Source: Ulota crispa (taxonomy: Eukaryota; Streptophyta; Bryopsida; Orthotrichales; Orthotrichaceae). From it: a stretch of DNA of 64,000 nt. Where the stretch lies: positions 6,262,001-6,326,000 of the forward strand of contig OY987243.1 in assembly GCA_963920765.1 (NCBI GenBank), given 5' to 3'. Each line of letters begins with the position of its first letter. Position 1 is the first letter of the stretch. Positions 12,417 to 23,400 of the stretch are shown piece by piece. The notes below the pieces were generated by a model that did not search any database, was not told the origin of the DNA, and saw nothing but the letters and a program-made list of their open reading frames with translations. The position numbers and the translations under genes are program-made.

Positions 12417-13254
12417 CTCCCTCTGTCCCTCTCAAAACGTCCAAATCAGACACATTTCTTGTAAGGTAGGCGCACCCATAAGCGTCGAAATAAGGGTTTT
12501 GGAGTAGGTGAAACAATTAACTAACTTTTAACTAACTTTGAAAAAAATATTGTAAGTTAGGAAATGGAAACCAAAAATATTGGCATCAATTTCAAGGTTC
12601 CAACTGCAAGCATTTGTTCACAAAGATTTTTCAAAGTCCAAAATCATTAAAATTGTAGGAATCATGTGTAAGAGATGCTAAAAACAAAGCTTGTTGGTTC
12701 TTAAATAGTGAGATGGGTACTCAAAACTGTCATGCCAGTCACCCACAACCATCACTTTGTCACCCATAATCTTTTAAGTACCCATAATCATTTGCTTTTC
12801 TACTTATGACTCCTTGACTTTGTCAGTGAGGCCCAAGGGGACGTGACGCCCATGGGTGCTCCTACCTTACCATTAAAAAAAACTCCCTGATTTCAAACAC
12901 TAAGAAAGTGTTTGCTATGTTCAATGATCTCATGGGGGCAAGTTAAGTGATTAGAGAGCATTCCTCTCTTAGCAAGCTTGGCCTTGCTCATTTGAAGTAC
13001 CATTGTTGCCACTAATCTTTAAATCATCAATAATGAGGAAATCATCAAAAATGAGGAGCTACTACAAGCATAGATATGGTACTTTTTTGAATGAAATTTG
13101 GGTGTCCAAATGACAACATCAAAGTTGGATACTTTGCATACATTTAGTAGATGGTATGTTGATTCTAGAATACATGTGTCACTAGCACAAAGACTAAAAA
13201 CATAGTTAATCCTTTGCAAGGAAACTTTTTGGACGTTTTTAGAGGGAGAGAGGG
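12417..13254. mobile_element. Stowaway-like element (family E), interrupted
   Basis: The terminus CTCCCTCTGTCCCTCT and its inverted partner ending in agagagggag are flanked by TA at 12415-12416 and 13255-13256, the arrangement of Stowaway/Tc1-mariner MITEs. The copy in RF1 intron 3 (58634-59043) is the same family in the opposite orientation. A family B element occupies 12464-12867; without it this copy would be about 430 bp, close to its relative. Confidence 0.85.
12464..12867. mobile_element. Family B element (long form), nested in a Stowaway-like element
   Basis: The termini AGGTAGGCGCACCCATAAGC and, reversed, AGGTAGGAGCACCCATGGGC are flanked by TA (12462-12463, 12868-12869). The uninterrupted host element at 58634-59043 (reverse strand) has ttcttgTAccact at this point, so the insertion duplicated exactly TA. 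The interior is homologous to 26356-26772. Confidence 0.9.
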
Positions 13255-14511
13255 AGTAAAGATTAATATTGGGAATGTTTTCATTTATTGAACAATGATC
13301 CATCCTCACAAAGGTTTGTTTGCAACTTGGAATCAACCTTTGTCATAACAATGACCACATGCAAGCTTGAACGAACATAAATTTGTTGGTTTAATTGGTT
13401 CAGTTGATTATTGTTTGAAGATGCACATGTCTATTACTGTCAGCTTCACAATTCATTTTGATATACTAAAGGTACATATTTTTATTCAGTCTCTTGATGT
13501 ATTACAAACATCATCAGTTTTAAATTAAAATCTGACACACAATATTTGAAATTCTAAGCTTTAGGATGCACTAGGGTTTCTTTAGCTAGTGAAAAAAAAA
13601 TTCAAATTTTTTAGCGCAAAGCCTTTTGGTCAAGTAATTTAACAATTTTCAAAGAATATAATATTGAAATTTGCAAATCAATTACAACCAAATTAAATAA
13701 AGTTTGCAGAAATTTACTTGGTCATAGGTTCTTCAACTTCCACCATGATAGGAATTACCACGATTATAGAAATCTTGAACACATGGTTGCCCTAAAATTA
13801 AATTTTTTTTAGCGAAGTTTGAATTATTAAATTATTTTTTATAAAATTTTAATTAAAAAAAATCTGCTAAAAAAATCTTTGCTCTACACTCAAGGCTCAC
13901 CATTTTACACTCCCAAAATAGCTTATTCTGTATGTGCTAGACAAGAACAAAAGTTCAAAATTGGTAATAGTGTTCAAACAAGTTTCTCTTAAGAAGAAGC
14001 ACGGAATTTTTTGAGGGTTTGAGTTTCCCAAAGCCCAAATATGCAAATCGCCATGGAAGTTTGTCCCAAAGATTTAATGACACTTCCAATCTAAAAGAAT
14101 GGGTGGGTACTATGTAAGCTTAGAAAAAACATGAAACTCAACGTGAAATGTTCCAGGAAAATAGAGTAGGTAGGAAAGACGGCCTACTACCGAGGTGCTA
14201 ATACGGGAACATGACTCATGAATCCAATAACATGAGTCCATGTCTCGTGAGTCTAGGAACATGGTTCATGAGTCCAATTGGAAACATAACTTGTGAGTAT
14301 GGAAACATGAAAGTTGTGAGGAACACGATAAACGCTAACAAATGAAATGCAAACCGTGACCAAATGAATGATTGAAATGCAAAAGCCAATGGGACAACTA
14401 CTAAAAAGCTAGTGAACTCGCAGTTAAGTGGGAGTGGAAAGCCTTCTCTGGACGCCACGTGGCTCAAACTGGCAATCTTGTTTTGTTGGATACTTCCCAA
14501 TTTTCCTATAA
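13255..14511. other. Unassigned AT-rich sequence
   Basis: AT-rich with A and T runs. The 100-codon minus-strand frame at 14216-14518 has no family signature. I see no gene. Confidence 0.5.
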
Positions 14512-14769
14512 AACGCAATTTTCATTAAAAGGGGAAAAAGCTTACAAATTGGGACTTTTGCAAGATTAGGGTGGTCACCCTAATTCAAACTCCAACATTT
14601 TTTTTGGGTACACGTGGCCTCATTTGAGAGGAGGAATTTGTGAGGGAAAAAATCTTAGTGGCTCAAACTGAATCTGATACCTTTGGATCTAGTTTAAGGT
14701 GGCTATTTGGGATTAAGGTGAAATACAAAATGATACACATGTTTTTCCCCTTTTAATGAATATTGCGTT
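14512..14769. mobile_element. Family C element, 258 bp
   Basis: The termini AACGCAATTTTCATTAAAAG and its inverted partner are flanked by ATAA on both sides (14508-14511, 14770-14773). The interior matches 828-1084 and 16998-17255, although the terminal 30 bases differ in detail (AAAAGGGGAAAA in place of AAATTGGGAAAA). Confidence 0.85.
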
Positions 14770-14791
14770 ATAAGTGTTAGGGAGTAGGGAT

Positions 14792-14987
14792 GTTACTTAT
14801 AGAACTTTCTGTTTTCTTTTACTTTAGATTTTAGAATATCTTTTATTTTAGATTTCTTTTACTTTAGAGTAGAGTATATATGGAATTTGAGACTTCCATA
14901 TATATTCTAATCTAAAGTAAAAGAAATTTAAAGTTAAAGATATTCTAAAGTCGAAAGTAAAGGGAAACAGAAGGTTCCGTAAGTAAC
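14792..14987. repeat. Near-perfect hairpin, 94-bp arms
   Basis: Arms 14792-14885 and 14894-14987 are reverse complements with only scattered mismatches, separated by an 8-base loop. If transcribed, the region would fold into a long stem. It ends about 240 bp before the start codon of the Dof-like pseudogene, so it lies in its promoter or leader. It may be a small foldback element; I could not find a clear target duplication. Confidence 0.9.
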
Positions 14988-14994
14988 GTCCGTA

Positions 14995-15218
14995 ACTATA
15001 AGTAGAAGATCCCATTTCTTCATTCTTTCTACATTCTTGCATGGGAATTCTAGACTTACTCTTACTCTTGTCTCAAAGCATCTTTCTTTTGAGGTAGTAG
15101 AAGTTCCTAGTTTTCCTATAAGTAGAAGCCCTTTTTTTCATTCTTTCCACATTCTTACGTGGAGTTCTAGACTTGCTCTTGTCTAGCACCTCCCTTTTGA
15201 TTGAGGTAGTAGAAGAAA
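14995..15218. repeat. Imperfect 120-bp tandem duplication upstream of the Dof-like frame
   Basis: The stretch starting ataagtagaag near 14996 recurs near 15116. Shared landmarks are cattctttc-acattctt, gttctagactt, ttgtct and gaggtagtagaag. The second copy runs into the start codon region at 15227, so the 5' leader has been duplicated. Confidence 0.8.
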
Positions 15219-15226
15219 CGGCAGAG

Positions 15227-16390
15227 ATGGCCATGGAGATTGTCAATGGGACTAAGCGATGTTACCATTGTGGCTTTGAGAACACGGCCTCCAAACCAAA
15301 ATATTTCAATAACAAGAAGCTTGACCAACCCCGGTACAAATGCTCCAATTGCACCAAGTTGTTCAAATTGGAGTTTCATGGGCGTCCCCAAGGGAAAATC
15401 TACCACAAGAAACGCGGTGAAGATCCTGAGGAACTGCGCCACTTGCACCGCCAATGCCCTCATTGTCTAGTACCTGATCAAGCACTACTCAAATACTATA
15501 ACAACCGCTCGAAGTTGTAGCCCCGCTTCAAGTGCATGAGCTGCGGGGAGCCGTTTCAAATGCGCTTGGTGATAGAAGGTGAAAATAGACATCTTGTGCA
15601 CAACTCCTCCTCCTCACAAAATAATTGACGAGGTTGTTGCTCCAAGGCCACAAAGCCCTGCCCACTTGCACCAGTACTACTGCATGCAAATAATACCCAT
15701 AGTCCATTTTGTGATGTTGACAATGACCTGCTCTATTGCTTTCGAATCACTCCACCAAGTCCCTCGATGGTCGTGATGGACCAAGCATCAACAACGACAT
15801 CGTCCAACAAGGACCGTGAGGAGTTTGTAGATTTTCACGAGACCTCAGTGGATGGCTCAGCCCAAGAAGACAAAGCTGATGATGGCCTCGTCTCCTCGGG
15901 CTTTGTCAGTTTCCTGCAAGCCATGCTGGTGGATGATATAATCACAGAAGAAGCTGGATACCACATCATCTCCTCAGACTCCAAAGTGCATGAAGATTAT
16001 CAGATGGAGTTGTTGAAATCAAATCCCCATGCAACTTATGACAGTCAGTTGCCATGCAGCATTGCAAATGTGGAAGAAGGAGCAATGAGTAGTGAAATGG
16101 GCCAAGCCATGGTCGAGGTTAACTTGGGGGTCAATGCCAAATTTAAAAGAATTTGGAGTGAGGAGTTGGAGTTGAAATCCAATAGTCCCCATGCAACCTA
16201 CAACAGTCAGTTGCCACGTGTTGCTGCGAATGTGGAAGAAGGACCCATGAGCACGGGCAATTGGTGGGGATTTTCCATTGCTCCTGAGTTGGGGTTTTCA
16301 TTTCAACAAGCCTACAACAACGAAGGCATCGATGATGATGTCTGGAATGGAGGCATCATGGACTTGGATTACAATATTTTCAAGAACTAG
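15227..16390 (+). pseudogene. Dof-like protein with two zinc fingers, interrupted by two stop codons
   Basis: The frame of 388 codons from ATG 15227 to TAG 16388-16390 is open except for TAG at 15518-15520 (codon 98) and TGA at 15626-15628 (codon 134). Finger 1 is C12-x2-C15-x23-C39-x2-C42 with KYFNNKKLDQPRYKC; finger 2 is C77-x2-C80-x22-C103-x2-C106 with KYYNN and PRFKC. The Y/F-NN...QPRY pattern is that of Dof DNA-binding domains, whose spacing is normally x21, so these are diverged. The first stop falls where finger 2 should have Gln before PRF (CAG to TAG); the second can come from CGA. The acidic C-terminal part has a duplicated block of about 33 residues (SNPHATYDSQLP, again as SNSPHATYNSQLP). 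With no frameshift over 387 codons, decay is recent, or the first 97 codons alone are still made (one intact finger). Confidence 0.75.
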
Positions 16391-16786
16391 CCTAGGGGAG
16401 CTACCATGTACAGTATCTGTAGAAAAATGAATTATTATACCATTTTTATATACATGTACATGATTTTTTTGCAAGCCTGAATTTGCCACATTCTTTTAGT
16501 TTGAATAACTTTCATACCGCACACTTATCACATCATACACTGCCCTCGTCCATGATTTGAACATTGCGGAGTTTTTTGTAACACATAATTATATCAAAAC
16601 CAACTGATTTGATTCTTTTCTTTTGATAGCAAGTAAAAATAATCCCTCCACCTAAAGATTGCAGAAAGTTTAAAATTTCTCAATAATCATCATTGGTTAA
16701 GAAATTAAAGAGTATTTAGAGAAATAATGAATTTTGTTATAACAATAGGATTTCTCTTTTATACAATAATTGGTGAGACACTAAAT
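16391..16786. other. 3' flank of the Dof-like pseudogene, unassigned
   Basis: AT-rich sequence, presumably the old 3' untranslated region (tgtacatgattttttt near 16456) followed by featureless sequence. Confidence 0.4.
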
Positions 16787-17319
16787 AACACCATAGTAGT
16801 TAAATTGGGAAAAATGGAGGGACCATTTTGTGCTCCACCTTAATCTTAGTCTTACATACAGAAAAATTAGTAAATGTATGCATAGCTATGGCTCAAAGTT
16901 GTAATTTTTTGAAATTCTTGGAGGCAATTATTGAGACTTTACTATTGTACAAGAAAGTGGACGCTTGTTCTTTAGTAATATGCTAAATTTTACATAAAAC
17001 GCGTGATTTTTTAAATTGGGAAAATGAGTACATTTTGGGACTTTTGAAGAATTAAGGTGGTCACCTTAATTTGAGCTCTAGCATTTTTTTGGGTACACGT
17101 GCCCTCACCTAAGATGAGGAATTTGCAAGGGAAAAAAATCTTAGTGGCTTAGATTAAATTTAATACCTTCAAATCTAGTTTGAGGCTACATTTTGGGTTT
17201 AAGGTGGAATACAAAATGGTACCTCCATTTTTCCCAATTTAAGGAATAACGCGTTATAATGACATACATAGTGAAAGTTCCAAAATGTACCTTTTTCCCA
17301 ATTTTTCTAATACGATGTT
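16787..17319. mobile_element. Probable family C element carrying a second family C element
   Basis: The left terminus AACACCATAGTAGTTAAATT begins at 16787 and an inverted partner ending tacgatgtt closes at about 17319. Between them sits a complete family C copy at 16998-17255. The outer flanks do not show a clean 4-bp duplication, so the outer boundaries are less certain. Confidence 0.5.
16998..17255. mobile_element. Family C element, 258 bp, nested
   Basis: The termini AACGCGTGATTTTTTAAATT and its inverted partner are flanked by ATAA at 16994-16997 and 17256-17259. The interior is homologous to 14512-14769 and 828-1084. Confidence 0.85.
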
Positions 17320-18563
17320 CAAAAAATAGTTTGGAATTATCTTTTAAATTACACGTAATTCTTTTCCATTTGTTTGATTATTGTGGGTTGGTTGTTTTAT
17401 TAATTTCTACTTACCAAACTGAGTGTTTAGTTTGTGGAGAATTACCTACTACAGAACGTGCTAATAAAGGTTAAAGACTCAAGTGACTTTGACATGTATG
17501 TTTTTGAGAATTAGAAATTTATAAAGATATATAAAAACCAAATTTTCTGGAAATGTAAAGTTGATGATTAATACATTTATTATTGGGCATGCATTTATAT
17601 AGCGTATGATTGATTTTGAAGTGATGGTGGAAATGATGCTTAGATTTTTAATCAATATCAAATAAATTCACCAATGAGCTACAGTTTTTTTATTTTTTTA
17701 TTTTGACAGTATACCTTATTTGAAATTATGTAGTTGGTTTTAAATTTGAGGCATTCAAAATAAAGTGTAAATCTCTTTCTATTTTGAAGGTGTTCAAACT
17801 TCGATTGTTTAGACTCAAGAACCCATGTTAAGAGTATATATAGCTTATCTTTTTATACACACGTTACTTGACATATAATTTACTTTTTGTAATCTAAGAG
17901 AAGTTGAAATGGATGCTCTTTATATTTTAATTCAACCTTAAACATGCATATCGTGATTCTACTTGAAAATAACTTTTGCAAATGCAAATTTTGATCATTT
18001 CATTTAATATTTGGATCAAAATAAATTAATGATAGGACCATATGTTCTTCAATAATAAACTTTGGAAATTAGATCTTAAAAATAAAATCATTTCCCATTT
18101 TAAATTAATTTTGGAATTTTGAGATTCGTCTATATGTTTGTCATTGATACTTAGACCATATTAAAATTGCAGAGAATTCACAATTACAATCACAAAATCA
18201 CACCCTGTTTGCATCAAAATAACAAGTGGTTAACACCTCTACACAATAGTTATACCCAATGAAAATGATTATATTTAAATTATCATTATGATTATTGATT
18301 TGTAGGAAAGTTCTCTATGCAACATTAAACTTGATTCTAACACTTTCATTGACTAATCACGTTGGATCCAGCAATCCAATGTCAAGCTACCGTAGATGAA
18401 GTATCTAAAACAATAATAAACAATATGGAGTAATTTGTTTGAAACATATGGCTTCCAACCATATTTAAGTCAAATCTAACCAAAGCAAATTAAATGTAAA
18501 ATGTTCTAGTATGCAAGTAACATTAAAGCAAATGACTTCTCTACTCTAAAAGGAAATAAACTA
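17320..18563. other. Unassigned AT-rich sequence
   Basis: Very AT-rich with no frame longer than about 71 codons and no repeat ends that I recognise. Confidence 0.5.
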
Positions 18564-18864
18564 CATCAAATAGTACGTTGCCTTAACAATTAGGTTGCTC
18601 TACCTTAAAAATTTATCTTATGACTCATCATTCAGTTATTTGGAGGTGCATGTGTCTCTCCATGTATTAGGATCTTACATGCTTTACATCTTGGATGATG
18701 CTACTCCATTATTGCATTGCATTGCATTGTTGTTGTTGCCATGTCCTTATTGTTGTTAAAAGATGTCAATTATTAATGAAATTTATAAATAATATCAGTA
18801 AGTTTGTATATAGTGTAAAATGTCAAGGAATTAGTGTGGAGTAAACTAAATGCACTATTTAGTG
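18564..18864. mobile_element. Family D element, 301 bp
   Basis: The left terminus CATCAAATAGTACGTTGCC and the right terminus ending TGCACTATTTAGTG are inverted partners, flanked by TA at 18562-18563 and 18865-18866. The ends resemble CACTA-transposon ends, but the target is TA. Confidence 0.7.
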
Positions 18865-18866
18865 TA

Positions 18867-19197
18867 CACTAAATAGTCCATTTTAGGTTACCTTAACAAT
18901 TAGGTTACCTTACCTTGGAAAGTTACCTCATGACTCATCATTTGGTCACTTGACAAGTCACTTGGAAGCCCATACAACTCTCTAGATGTTAGGATTTCAC
19001 ATGATTTACCATCAAAACATTGCTAATTTGTCTTGTGGTTTCCAAGCCTTTCTAAAATTGCTACTGAAGTAGTTTTTGAAGAAAGCTACAATATAGAAGA
19101 AAGCTACAATATAACAATACTGTACTACCAATAAGTATTTATCTATTATAAATTATCAAGAAATTAGTGTGGGGCAACTGAAATGTACTATTTAGTG
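18867..19197. mobile_element. Family D element, 331 bp, sharing a TA with its neighbour
   Basis: The left terminus CACTAAATAGTCCATTTTAG and the right terminus ending GTACTATTTAGTG are flanked by TA at 18865-18866 and 19198-19199. The left TA is also the right TA of the element at 18564-18864, so one copy inserted at the edge of the other. Confidence 0.75.
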
Positions 19198-19231
19198 TAG
19201 TTCACTATCATGATGATTAATTACAATGCAC

Positions 19232-19464
19232 TTAACCCCTAAAAGGCCCTTGGGCTATAGAGATACGGTACCAAATACGATTGCAATCAATATTCAAAAG
19301 TTTGAATTAGTTAGAAATTAAGTGTTACAACCATACATATTGAAGGGTTATACGATGGTGAGTGCATAACTTTTTTTTGAACAGCCCTCAAAACAGCTCA
19401 AATACGGCTGTATATATGGCCGTACATACAACCAGAGATGGCCAATGGGCCGTTCAGGGGTTAA
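19232..19464. mobile_element. Family A (TTAA) element, 233 bp
   Basis: The left end TTAACCCCTAAAAGGCCC and the right end (reverse complement TTAACCCCTGAACGGCCC) match well. The interior (gagatacggtaccaaatacg, aattaagtgttacaa) is homologous throughout to 31362-31593. There is no coding capacity. Confidence 0.9.
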
Positions 19465-20448
19465 GACTACGTAAATAACTATTCGGTTGTTTGAGTTTCA
19501 ACACCCTAGTTGATCCATGAAAATTCTTGAAGCTCTGTTTCCTCGGTGTAACCCTTCGACCAATACCCCTCCAAAGATTGTAACCATCCTTTCATGCAAG
19601 TCACTGAATTTAGTAGCAAATGGTGTAAGCCTGACATTGCTACATGTTTATGAAGGCTTCAAACAAAAATGGGATTATCTTTTTCTGTCCGAATGTCTAT
19701 TAAGGGGCCTTCAAATGGAAATGAGGTTATCCATCTCTTACGAGCATCTACAGTCACCGACTTTGAAATTGCATAAGGAACACAAAGCCTGGAACGAACT
19801 AAAAGGGCATACAAGACCATTTAAATATGAGAATACACACTTGGAAGATGCACAAATGCTCACAAAACTGTGAATACTTTTGAACTGGGCCCCTTTTCCA
19901 AATGCGAATTTTTAAAGGAAGAGCTGAATTGTAGGTAGCAAACATGAAGAAACTGTCGCAGCCTTTACAGTCAAGCTACAGGCCACGATATACATGTATT
20001 TTTGTGACAAAGTCCTAATTAGCCCGCTTCTGAGACTGACAAAATGAATATTCTACAAGAAAAACTCTTAGAAGTTAGGGGCAACCTCAGTTTTAAGTGC
20101 ACTGTGCAGAAGTGTAAAGAAGTGCAAACCCTGACTATTACTCAGCACAGCTACGTCCGAGCGTAGCAGGAGCACCCTACTATATCACTCGCAAACACCA
20201 CATGTATCAGCTATGCCAACATGCTGATTCAGTTTAAAGAGGATCCCCCACAGTACTTCAGAAGGATGCTGTCTGACAAGGTCCATCCACGGTTCTCAAC
20301 TGCACCACCTCAGTAAGGTATTTGACAGATCTGGTTATAAAGTTTCCTTGAAATCCCAAAAGAGAACTTGTACTTGAAGAGCAGAAACATGTCCTCGTTG
20401 ACGAGGTGGCACCTTGCAATCACAATCATACAACGCAGGAGTCCAATA
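19465..20448. other. Unassigned sequence, partly 3' flank of the RRM gene
   Basis: The part nearest 20448 should contain the 3' untranslated region of the minus-strand RRM gene. The 118-codon plus-strand frame at 19517-19873 lacks a family signature and I do not call it a gene. Confidence 0.4.
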
Positions 20449-23400
20449 CTAATACCCCTGGACCGTGTAATCTACAGTAATTTGACGGCCATTCAAGAGG
20501 GTCCTGCACCGAGAAACCTGACATGTCAGAATAATGATGAGCCATAACACGATCTTCACAAGTTTCCATAGAAAACCTACTTACCCCGCCTTTGTACAAA
20601 TTCAGCGAAAGAAAAAGAATCCAATATTTAAAGAAGATGTTTTTCACCTGTGGAGACTACGTTTTGCCGAAACAGCGTCTGCTACGCTGGAAAAGGTTAT
20701 GTGAAAAGCACGTCCTTTCTCATCCTTCTTAAAGTCCTGTATATACCACAGAGCATATGCTCAAGAATCAGAACTAAAGCCAAATAAAGCATAACTCACT
20801 GACATACCTTGAAAAAACAAAAAAGTTCAGCAGCGGATCAGCGGTCTCAAAATCTGCGGAAACGATGTTACATACTTCAAAATCACATGACTAAACGACC
20901 AAAACATCCTACACCGGGATCATACCAGTATTTTTCCTTGTTTCTCGAATGCTTCCACCACCACTGCCATTGATGTATTCTCCGGGAAACCACTCACAGA
21001 CAACACTCTACAAAACACACCCACGTCAATGAAACGTACTTTACCGAAGGACAGAATCGTTCACATTCATGACAAACAGGCTAAACTGTCTCTTAAGTGA
21101 GTGTAAATGGTTACAGAGTTTATATTCACTCAGCTTATTATCTTCATGTAACCCCATATTTGTTTCACTACGAAGTAAACAACGGATTATGAGTAAATCC
21201 AGCACAGGATACTGGTAGACAAGCGCTCAGATACACAAGGTCAAGAAGTTGCGTGTGGTCCCTGTATATATGAGATGAATGATACCTGCTCTTTGTGACA
21301 GGTCCACCAAGCTGGATAAGATGATTCCCTGCAGTCCCCATGCCATTTCCTACACTTGAAATGGGCAAATTATTTGAGCTGTGCCTCCGATCCAACCCGT
21401 TTTCCCGGCTTCGTTTATTTCCAGACTGACCCCCAGATGAACTCCTGGACCATACAGCAGAGTCGTTCCTTGAATAGGGAGGCCGTGTCCCATTGTGATG
21501 GACACTGCCTCGATGGGCTCCGTTAGTTCTCCATGTACCATCAACCTGCGGCCGAATATCTACCTTCTCCGTGTTAGCAATATCCCTGTTGGTAGAGGTG
21601 TGGTTAGGCATCATGATGGGCAACGGTCCCTGTCTCTTAGGAGTGTTAAAAGCCACCACGCCGCCAGGACTAACGTTGACCGGGATTGCATGACCAATGA
21701 CTCCAAGTGGTGATGGATATCCCATGGGGATACCACCTTCTTGTGGCTCACCCCAAAGAGGACTCATCACAGGACCTCGGTCGTAGCCTTGTGCCCTTCC
21801 TCGAGCAGCTGGCATGTTTGAAACCTCATGATGAATAGCAGATGAGGGTACCCAGGCGCTCAGTTGTCTCCCAGCTGCAATTCGGTCTCGGTTGCTTGGT
21901 TGATTCAATAGAAGTCCTCCAGCATCAGCTCGACCTCCACCGTAATCTGCACTTGGTGGAGCTCGGGTCCCAAAAACTTCCAATGGCCGAGGGAAATTCA
22001 TCTGCGGCCCTGAGTCAGGTTCCTGGACTTGCAAATGCATCATCCCGTGCGAACCTTGTACTTGGCCTCCTATAAGCTCTAGACCCATCATAGGTCGCAT
22101 AGTAGAATCACTAAAAGAAGCCCGATGTGCCCCAGAATTAGCCATGTGGACCTGAGCCTGCGCATGAGCATGGGCATGTGCCTGCTGTACTTGAGCGTGA
22201 ACATGAGCTTGTGCTCGGGCTTGAATTTGAGCTTGGGCCTGGGCATGTGCTTGAACCTGTTGAACTTGCTCTTGAGCCATTTGCATAAGCTGTTGCTGTC
22301 GCAAAATATGCTCTTGGATTGCCATACTATCTCCAATATGATATTGAATCTGCCACAACAAACCATTCATTGAATACAAAAGACTAAAATACGTTGACCA
22401 AGTTCGAATATTACAGTGCCATACAAATAAAAAAAACAGAAGCACCGATTAACTGACCAGTTCACACGCTCATGAAATAAGACAATCTCAGAACGCAGTA
22501 GCAAACTTCACTTGAATATTTGTAACTAGAAGGATATTATATAATTGCAGATACACAAACACAACAGGAAAAAAATCATGACGGTTCGTACAGAAATGCA
22601 TCGTCAATCTTCGAAGGAATAAATAACTTATGACATAACTACTTGATGAAGATCCACAGAAGAATAAGAACAGTTGGAGGACCGTTGTTCCCCAGACCAC
22701 CTGAGAAAACGAGAATGTTTCTACAAAGAAGATTCTTACATTAACCTCGTTCTGATTCAACCTTCCAGGTGCTACCATGCCTTCGATAGGTCGCGGAGTT
22801 CCTCGGCCAAAAGAGCGCAATGACACGTGCCCCTCATACTCAGATGAAACTGGAGGTCTTCCAGGACCCATAATTCCCGGTCCAGAATTCCCTCGTTGAA
22901 AAGATGCGACACTGGAAGTTTTAGAACCTGCAAACAGCATTATAAATTAGTACGAACATCTTGCACATTCAGAGAAAATTTGGCTACCAACAGAAACCAA
23001 GGAAGCAGCAAGTAGTAACACAATGTGTTAACACCAGCTGAAACCAAAAGGCCAAATTGGAGCGAAACATAAAAGAAAGATTTTGCATGGAGGAAACAAA
23101 GTCTCAGCTTCAAAATAAGTCAGAGTTGCATTTGTCTATCAGATACATCTGGACTTAATTATCGGTGCTTAGAAAGGTGCAGTTGCAATTGCGCACCCTC
23201 AAAAATTTGAAATTGACGACATAATATTTACTCAAGCAGATGAAGTTATAAAGATCAGCCCATGCAAAACCTGAAGTTTACCTCTAGAGTAATTATTCCG
23301 CTGACTTCCATGCATCCTGTCACTGAACAGAAAGTAGAAAAGACATCAATTAAACATGATGAGTACGTAAACCGCATGCACCATATAGCAGACACGCCAT

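Noticed and set aside
15518-15628. Rescue of the Dof-like gene by RNA editing or stop readthrough
   Set aside because: U-to-C editing is known in organelles of some land plants, not for nuclear transcripts; two stops would need it. Sequencing of cDNA would decide; I prefer a pseudogene.
19517-19873. 118-codon plus-strand frame
   Set aside because: Starts in the flank of a family A element, has no domain, and I see no promoter or splice context.
20926-21007. Alternative tail for the RRM gene reading WFPGEYINGSGGGS in the other frame, followed by FETADPLLNFFVF
   Set aside because: It needs a poor acceptor and loses the RRM; the frame with VLSVSGFP, GRAFHITF and NGRQITVDY joins without any frame break and forms a complete domain.
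21168-21285. Extension of the Gln-rich exon past 21286 to a stop near 21168
   Set aside because: A good donor (AG then gtatca) lies at 21285 and the extension has no domain, while splicing leads into an RRM.
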